Shown: positions 56,424 to 64,000 of the stretch, one piece after another
How the letters are laid out: each line of letters starts with the position of its first letter
How positions within the stretch are numbered: the stretch's first letter is position 1
Source of the DNA: Methylonatrum kenyense
GTDB taxonomy: Bacteria; Pseudomonadota; Gammaproteobacteria; Nitrococcales; Aquisalimonadaceae
Direction: 5' to 3'
Assembly (NCBI RefSeq): GCF_023195885.1
Contig: NZ_JALPKO010000003.1
Coordinates: 248,001 to 312,000 of the forward strand
Length of the DNA: 64,000 bases
Translations under genes and position numbers: made by a program
The notes under the pieces: generated by a model
Seen by the model: the letters and a program-made list of their open reading frames with translations, nothing else
Databases searched by the model: none
Told to the model about the DNA's origin: nothing

Positions 56424-56523
56424 GGCGTGTTCGGTGCGCCTTGCCTCGGAAAAAATGCGGACTCCAACGCAGGCGCGAGAATTAGTCAGTGTTTCCTGGC
56501 GCCGTATTCCAGGTTGTGGGCTT

Positions 56524-57021
56524 TTAGAGTGCCAGTCGGCGCAGTTCCGGATCGTCGATGGAGTGGTCCCAACGCCGGTCGAACTGTTGTCCTTCGGCGA
56601 TTGCTGCGCCCCGGTCACCACGGCCATCCACCGCAAAGCTGGCCTTGTTGCGATCCCAGCGCAGCAGGCCGTTGCGGTCCGCGATAACCAGATTGCCGAC
56701 ATCGCCCCTGTCTTCGGCGGCAAGCCGTCGGAAATCCATCGCCGTCGTCAGCCGGTGGCCCAGCCCGAGTATCTGATGACCGCCATGGCTCACGCCGGCG
56801 GCGTCCTCGACCAGGATGCGGATCCGCGCCTGGGGGCCGGCGCGGACCACGAGCTCACGAATCGCGTCGGCGACGTCGCTATTGTCGAACAGCGCACGAT
56901 CGAGATCCGGCGAGAGTATGTCCAGGTGGCGGCTGGCGCCTGCGATCAGCTCCAGCAGGGCGGTTCGGGTTTCGGTCAGCGAATCCAGCCGCGTCGGGCT
57001 TTCCGGTGGCTTGGCGGGCAT
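56524..57021 (-). CDS. DUF7931-like / PLD-fold-like small protein
   Basis: This 165-residue protein starts MPAKPPESPTRLDSLTETRTALLELIAGASRHLDILSPDLDRALFDN and has RRLAAEDRGDVGNLVIADRNGLLRWDRN. The SRHLDILSPDLD...NLVIADRNGLL spacing recalls a phospholipase D half-domain, but no HKD motif is present, so it is not predicted to be catalytic. GGAGAC lies eight bases before the ATG. It is the last gene in the purB-roxA-GNAT group. Family assignment is from memory of the pattern. Confidence 0.7.
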   Translation of the reverse strand: MPAKPPESPTRLDSLTETRTALLELIAGASRHLDILSPDLDRALFDNSDVADAIRELVVRAGPQARIRILVEDAAGVSHGGHQILGLGHRLTTAMDFRRLAAEDRGDVGNLVIADRNGLLRWDRNKASFAVDGRGDRGAAIAEGQQFDRRWDHSIDDPELRRLAL

Positions 57022-57033
57022 GGCCTGTCTCCA

Positions 57034-57465
57034 TCAATCGGGCAGCCGCATGGCGCGATGCGGAATGCCGGCGTCATCAAAACCCGGGCCTTCGGCAATG
57101 AACCCCTGGCGTTCGTAGAAACCCAGCGCCTGTTCCTGGGCATGCAGGTGAGGCGTCGGCAGACCGGCTTCCCTGGCGTAATCGACCATGGCGCGCAACA
57201 ACGCGCTGCCGATGCCGCGGCCCCGCCAGTCCGGCATTACCGCCATCCGGCCAATCTGGCCGTCCGGAGCCAGTCGCGCGGTGGCAATGGCATCGCCATC
57301 GGCAGCGCGGACCAGCCAGTGGACGCAGTCGGGATCATGCAGATCGAGTTCCAGCTCTTCGGGCACCTGTTGTTCGAGTACGAACACCCCGAAACGGATC
57401 ACCACCGCTTCCGAACGGAGACTGTCCCAGTCACCATGCTCTATCTGGAAATCCCGATCAGTCAT
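57034..57465 (-). CDS. GNAT family N-acetyltransferase
   Basis: This 143-residue protein has the acetyl-CoA-binding IGRMAVMPDWRGRGIGSALLRAMVDYAREAG and a C-terminal ALGFYERQGFIAEGPGFDDAGIPHRAM. The N-terminal RFGVFVLEQQVPEELELDLHDPDCVHWLV is the ElaA/YjcF-like subtype. Substrate is unknown. The start overlaps roxA by eight bases and it ends 12 bases before the DUF7931-like gene, suggesting an operon. Confidence 0.88.
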   Translation of the reverse strand: MTDRDFQIEHGDWDSLRSEAVVIRFGVFVLEQQVPEELELDLHDPDCVHWLVRAADGDAIATARLAPDGQIGRMAVMPDWRGRGIGSALLRAMVDYAREAGLPTPHLHAQEQALGFYERQGFIAEGPGFDDAGIPHRAMRLPD

Positions 57466-58585
57466 CCAGCAACCACCAGTGTTCCTCCCGCAACAGGCCG
57501 AACAGCAGTGCTTCTCCCTCCTTACCGTAGCGTGCCAGCGCCAGCTCGGATACGCGCACCTGGCTGCTGCTGGCGAGTTGGCGCAACAGCGGCAGGCATC
57601 CCGGTGGCAGCGGTTGCAGACTGCCGTTGAGGTAAAAGCCGTCGTCCTGTCCCGGCAGCAGCAGGATACGACAGACCGGGTTGCGCAGCAGGACGGCGTC
57701 TGCCGGAAGCACCTCGGGCAGATCGGGTACGGGCTGGTCCGCAGGATCCGGCAGCCCGGGTTTCGGCGTACTGAGTGCGCGGGCTATGGCCTGATCGAGC
57801 AGTTCGGGCGTGGTCTGGAGCGCCTGCCGCAGGGCTTCGCGCAGGCTGGCCAGGCTGTCCGGATCAAGTTCCGCCCGGTGCCGTGCGGGCCCGCCCAGTC
57901 GGTCGGTAAGGACAGAGTCCGGGCATTGCACGACCAGGATCTGGAACAGCTCGGCCAGCAACTCATCCAGTTTGGGGCCTCGGAAACCGATCGACCAGGT
58001 CTGGCAGAGGCCATCCGCGATGCCGTGATGCGGAAGGCCGGCGGGCAGATAGAGCATGTCGCCCGGGTGCAGCAGCATGTCGTCGCTCGGCGCGAAACCT
58101 CTTAGCAGACGCAGCGGGCCGCTGGCGTCGTCCTGCAGGTCGGCAAGCGGATCCCGGTCGATCAACCAGCGCCGGCGGCCCTCGGCCTGCAGCAGGAAGA
58201 CGTCGTAGCGGTCGCGGTGGGCGCCGACCGAACCGCCATCGCCGGCGATGCTGATCATCAGGTCATCCACCCGCCAGTCCGGCAGGAAGGCGAAGCGGTC
58301 CAGAACTCCGGCCAGCTCCGGCAGGTGCTTGTCCACGTCCTGGACCAGCAGGGTCCAGTCCTGCGGCGGCAGGCTGCTCAGCGTTGCCTCGTCGAACGGC
58401 CCATGCTGCAGCGACCAGCCGGCATCGGTGGAGCCCAGGATCAGGCGTGACTCGATGTCCGCGTCAAGCGCCAGGCCGCCGACCTCGTCCACCGACAGCG
58501 GACAGTCGAAGTCGGCAAACGCCGAGCGGATCAGCAGGGGGCGTTGCTGCCAGTAACGACCGATGAAGGTCACGGCGTCGGGCAT
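57458..58585 (-). CDS. Ribosomal protein uL16 arginine hydroxylase (RoxA/YcfD), JmjC-cupin
   Basis: The RoxA family hydroxylates an Arg of ribosomal protein L16 using 2-oxoglutarate, Fe(II) and O2. The protein has RYWQQRPLLIRSAF, PDWRVDDLMIS, the metal motif GGSVGAHRDRYDVFLLQ (HxD) and a distal His in PAGLPHHGIADG, then a C-terminal winged-helix-like dimer region. ATG at 58585 has GAGG eight bases upstream and gives 375 residues (E. coli 373). ATG 58609, right at the purB stop, is an alternative. It follows purB directly. Confidence 0.9.
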   Translation of the reverse strand: MPDAVTFIGRYWQQRPLLIRSAFADFDCPLSVDEVGGLALDADIESRLILGSTDAGWSLQHGPFDEATLSSLPPQDWTLLVQDVDKHLPELAGVLDRFAFLPDWRVDDLMISIAGDGGSVGAHRDRYDVFLLQAEGRRRWLIDRDPLADLQDDASGPLRLLRGFAPSDDMLLHPGDMLYLPAGLPHHGIADGLCQTWSIGFRGPKLDELLAELFQILVVQCPDSVLTDRLGGPARHRAELDPDSLASLREALRQALQTTPELLDQAIARALSTPKPGLPDPADQPVPDLPEVLPADAVLLRNPVCRILLLPGQDDGFYLNGSLQPLPPGCLPLLRQLASSSQVRVSELALARYGKEGEALLFGLLREEHWWLLDD

Positions 58586-58609
58586 GCCCCGGACCTCGTC
58601 CACGCCCAT

Positions 58610-61501
<2,892 letters not shown>

Positions 61502-61513
61502 GTCAGCCTTTGA

Positions 61514-62353
61514 TCAGCTGCCGGGCGGCGCCAGCACCTGGTACCGGGCATAAAGCTGGCCCACCGCCGCGCCCTGATCGAGAAACAGGGTTTCCAGTTT
61601 CAGGTCGGCGGGTGGCTCCAGCGTCGCGCCGGCAATGAAGCTGCCCCCGTTGCCCGCCACCAGACGATGCCGTGTGGTCAGGAAAAGGGTGTCCAGCACG
61701 CCGTCCGCGGCCAGGGTATGGAACACCCAGGGGCCCGTCGCACAGTAGGCCCGGCGATATCCCAGACCGCTCAGGATCGACGCAATGGCGGTGCCACTGA
61801 CCCGTTCGCCGGTGCCAAGCTGGTGTACCCTTGCCCCCTCATCCTTGCGCCGATGCAGGCGTTCGGAATCGGCATCCGCGGTGGTCAGGACGTGGATGGT
61901 GCGTCCCTGCTCCAGCAGCAGTTGCGGGACCACGAAATCGAGGCTGGCACTGATCACCAGCACGTCCGGCTGCAGCGCCTGGCCGCGATCGCGCCGCGCC
62001 GCGTGCAGATCCAGGAAATCGGTGTCGCTGCCCAGCGGCAGGATGTCCTGCGCGGTGCCGGCCCGCAGGTCGCGCAGGTAGCGTCCGCTGGAGAGCAGCA
62101 CGTCTGCATGCGAGGCCAGTTCCTGGAACAGCCGCCAGTCCCGCGGGTCGGCGATGCTGCCTGCGACGCCCTCGATACCGGTCTGCGCGTCGATCAGGGA
62201 AATACGGCCGTCCAGGGTCTGTACGAAGTTGGCGTAGATCCACGGGCCGGCGCGGCCCCGGTCGGGTAGCACCTGGTCACGATAGAGGCCTTTCAGCGGG
62301 CGGGAAACCAGCGGGCCGGGACCGAACAGCGGTAAAACGCGATCTTGGTACAT
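61514..62353 (-). CDS. RibD C-terminal / dihydrofolate-reductase-like domain protein
   Basis: This 279-residue protein (from MYQDRVLPLFGPG, AGGA five bases upstream) has WIYANFVQTLDGRISLI, DWRLFQELASHADVLLSSGRYLRDL, YRRAYCATGPWVFHTLAADGVLDTLFLT, the RibD-C NADPH-dependent reductase fold. It lacks a deaminase domain, so it is not a full RibD. It is convergent with fumC. The extra N-terminal 25 codons have no homology. Substrate is unknown. Confidence 0.83.
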   Translation of the reverse strand: MYQDRVLPLFGPGPLVSRPLKGLYRDQVLPDRGRAGPWIYANFVQTLDGRISLIDAQTGIEGVAGSIADPRDWRLFQELASHADVLLSSGRYLRDLRAGTAQDILPLGSDTDFLDLHAARRDRGQALQPDVLVISASLDFVVPQLLLEQGRTIHVLTTADADSERLHRRKDEGARVHQLGTGERVSGTAIASILSGLGYRRAYCATGPWVFHTLAADGVLDTLFLTTRHRLVAGNGGSFIAGATLEPPADLKLETLFLDQGAAVGQLYARYQVLAPPGS

Positions 62354-62440
62354 GACATCCTTTGCAACACGGGGAGGGGTTTCGTTGGGCCGGCAGTGGC
62401 CTTTCGCTGATAGGCTTGGCGCCGACACTCACAGCAACAT

Positions 62441-62780
62441 AAGGAAATACTGATTCATTCGCACGCCTGCGTTGGAGTCCGCAATTTCTCCGGGGCAAGG
62501 CGCGCTTAAGGAAACACTGATTTATTCGCACGCCTGCGTTGGCGTCCGCATTTTTCCGAGGCAAGGCGCGCTGCGCAGCGCCGCAGTCGTTCTGCGGTCA
62601 AGCAGCGCAACGCAGCAGTCGGGAAAAATGCGGCCCAACCCAAGGGGCCCGGCCGGTTTTGGCCCCTGGCGGCGTTGCGCCACCGGCCCGGTCGCTACCG
62701 CTACCGAACCGGCACCGCGCCTTGCCAGATGACCAAAACCGGTCTCGGGCGCAGACGCGGGAATGAATCAGTGTTTCCTT
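62441..62780. repeat. Composite inverted-repeat element, copy 2 (MITE-like)
   Basis: The ends AAGGAAATACTGATTCATTC (62441-62460) and GAATGAATCAGTGTTTCCTT (62761-62780) are inverted repeats at 19 of 20. The left side has two tandem type-A modules (start 62441 and 62508, period 67). The right side is a type-B module in reverse. A further inverted pair, CCGCATTTTTCC (62546-62557) with GGAAAAATGCGG (62622-62633), lies between. No open reading frame resembling a transposase is inside. Confidence 0.8.
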
Positions 62781-62793
62781 ACCGGGGAACGCC

Positions 62794-64000
62794 ATGGCGC
62801 TGATCAGACCGACCGATGATGTCGTCGAACGCAGTTATCGAATACTCAGTGGCGATGACAGCGACGAGCGCAGCTGCGAGGCCATTCCCGACAGCGCCTG
62901 CTCGGATGTGCCCCGAAACTTCCTGCTGAATATCGGCAACGGCGCCTCGACCAAGCTGGCGGAACAGCTGGCCGGGCCGAATCTGGTGCTGCCCTGGCTG
63001 CTGTCTGCGCTGGGTGCACCGGCCGCTATCATCGGCTTCCTGATGCCGGCCAAGCAGGTCGGTTCGCTGGCGCCGCAGTTGCTGGTGTCCGGGCAGATCC
63101 GGCGGCTTGCACGACGCAAGTGGGCCTGGGTTGCTGCCGGGCTGTGCCAGGCCGCCTTGCTGCTGTTGATTGTCGTTGCTGTTCTCGTGCTGCCGCCAGT
63201 GGCCGCGGGGCTTGTGATCCTGGCGCTGTTCCTGTTGTTCGCGATCTGCAGCGGGGTCGGCTCGGTAGCCTTTCAGGATGTCACCGGCAAGACCATTCCC
63301 AAGGGCCGGCGGGGACGGCTGCTGTCGGCACGGGCGGCGATCGGTGGTGGACTGACCCTGGCGGCCGGGTTTGTGCTGCACCTGTTTTTCGGCGGGGCCG
63401 ACGCCATCGGCGTCTACCTGGGGCTGGTGGTCGTCGCGGCGGCGCTCTGGGGGCTGGCGGCGCTGCTGTTCCTGCTAGTGGACGAAACCCCGGGTGCCAC
63501 GGACGGGGGCCGCAATCCGGTGCAGGAGTTGCGCCGGGGGTTGGCGGTGACGCGCGATGTGCCGGGTTATCGGCGCTACATCACCACCCGCGGGCTGTTG
63601 CTGTCGGTGGAACTCGCGATGCCGTTCTATGCCTTGCACGGCGAGAACGTGTTTGGCGGTGAAGTGGCCGCCCTGGGTGTATTTGTCATCACCCTGGGGC
63701 TGGCCAGTGTTGTCAGCAGCCCGTTCTGGGGGTATTTCGCGGACCAGTCGAGTCGCACGGTGTTGCTCCTGAGCGGCCTGTTCGGTGCCCTGGCAGGCGT
63801 GCTTGCACTGATCATCGCGCTGGGTCCGGAGCCGCTGCAGCAGGCCTGGATCTACACCAGCGTATTCCTGGTGCTCGGCATTGCCGAGGCCGGGGTGCGG
63901 CTGGGGCGCAAGACCTACCTGGTCGACGCCGCGCCCAGCGGCGAGCGGCCGCTTTACGTGGCCTTCAGCAATACCTCGATCGGTCTGCTTGCGATCGCCG
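62794..64000 (+). CDS. MFS transporter, 5' part (cut by window edge)
   Basis: The frame is open from ATG 62794 to the window end (402 codons). After a hydrophilic N-terminus (MALIRPTDDVVERSYRILSGDDSDE) there are hydrophobic segments from about residue 45: KLAEQLAGPNLVLPWLLSALGAPAAIIGFLMPAKQVGSL, KWAWVAAGLCQAALLLLIVVAVLVLPP, and a TGKTIPKGRRGRLLSARAAIGGGLTLAAGF loop typical of MFS proteins. The start lies 14 bases past the repeat element, whose end may carry the promoter. Substrate is unknown. The C-terminus is outside the window. Confidence 0.85.
   Translation, partial: MALIRPTDDVVERSYRILSGDDSDERSCEAIPDSACSDVPRNFLLNIGNGASTKLAEQLAGPNLVLPWLLSALGAPAAIIGFLMPAKQVGSLAPQLLVSGQIRRLARRKWAWVAAGLCQAALLLLIVVAVLVLPPVAAGLVILALFLLFAICSGVGSVAFQDVTGKTIPKGRRGRLLSARAAIGGGLTLAAGFVLHLFFGGADAIGVYLGLVVVAAALWGLAALLFLLVDETPGATDGGRNPVQELRRGLAVTRDVPGYRRYITTRGLLLSVELAMPFYALHGENVFGGEVAALGVFVITLGLASVVSSPFWGYFADQSSRTVLLLSGLFGALAGVLALIIALGPEPLQQAWIYTSVFLVLGIAEAGVRLGRKTYLVDAAPSGERPLYVAFSNTSIGLLAIA

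Larger units (their letters stand above)
56110..56497. repeat. Composite inverted-repeat element, copy 1 (MITE-like)
   Basis: Left end AGGAAACGCTGACTTATTC (56111-56129) and right end (56479-56497, read on the minus strand as AGGAAACACTGACTAATTC) match at 17 of 19 positions. The left module continues as type B (CCCGCGCCTGCG, GACCGGTTTTGCTCATC, TGGCAAGGCGCGGTGCCGG). The right module, on the minus strand, is type A (CGCCTGCGTTGGAGTCCGC, ATTTTTTCCGAGGCAAGGCG). No transposase gene is inside. No target duplication was apparent. Confidence 0.75.

Noticed and set aside
56524-57021. Active phospholipase D
   Set aside because: No HxKxxxxD motif is present in the 165 residues.
62441-62780. Complete insertion sequence
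   Set aside because: No open frame of transposase size or motif lies inside; only non-autonomous structure is seen.

Overview
The window is G+C-rich chromosomal DNA from a gammaproteobacterium. The gene neighbourhoods dnaX-ybaB-recR, rsgA/orn, smpB/ssrA, ratA-rnfH/bamE/fur/recN and hrcA-grpE-dnaK-dnaJ-dapB are typical of that class. HrcA with a CIRCE operator, together with a MoxR-DUF58-TgpA operon, a RoxA hydroxylase and an OlsB-like acyltransferase, points away from the enteric lineage and towards Chromatiales/Xanthomonadales-type relatives. This placement is inferred from gene content, not from a phylogeny. No prophage, CRISPR array or complete insertion sequence was seen. The window cuts a universal stress protein gene at the left edge and an MFS transporter gene at the right edge.

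Layout. 0-6 kb: usp 3' end, a YefM/YoeB toxin-antitoxin pair, YjbQ, a YtqB-like methyltransferase coupled to an FAD oxidoreductase, rimO, a truncated wrbA behind a MarR regulator, and an alpha/beta hydrolase. 6-13 kb: a leftward cydA-cydB-cydD-cydC operon (short Q-loop bd oxidase plus its ABC exporter) ending in a secreted histidine phosphatase and preceded by a tiny helix-turn-helix gene and a perfect palindrome. 13-21 kb: two small conserved or unknown proteins, tRNA-Ser(GGA) with a 22-bp perfect terminator palindrome and decayed T-arm repeats, a P-type ATPase, the 4.5S RNA gene, and dnaX-ybaB-recR with rsgA and orn. 22-30 kb: ppsA-glcD-glcE-glcF-sulfurtransferase on the minus strand, with the PEP synthase regulator ppsR divergent. 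30-40 kb: DUF1249, moxR-DUF58-tgpA, an OlsB-like acyltransferase and an RND efflux pair. 40-46 kb: tmRNA and SmpB, an NSS-family transporter, ratA-rnfH, bamE, fur and recN. 46-52 kb: the CIRCE-controlled chaperone operon, then dapB. 52-64 kb: an ABM protein, mgtC, malate synthase G, purB-roxA-GNAT-DUF7931, fumC, a RibD-C reductase and the MFS transporter.

Functionally, glcDEF (glycolate to glyoxylate), glcB (glyoxylate plus acetyl-CoA to malate), fumC, ppsA and ppsR describe a C2-to-C4 and gluconeogenic route. tmRNA/SmpB, HrcA/DnaKJ, RecN, RecR and the toxin-antitoxin pair serve stress and quality control.

The most notable unexplained structure is a family of intergenic elements. Two composite copies (56110-56497 and 62441-62780) share about 20-bp terminal inverted repeats and carry two different end modules. 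A decayed copy lies at 44365-44436 and a short end-like match at 52826. One copy contains an internal pair of hairpins whose stems differ by compensating changes. No protein-coding system that I would call undescribed was found; the best small-protein candidate is the helix-turn-helix peptide upstream of cydA.
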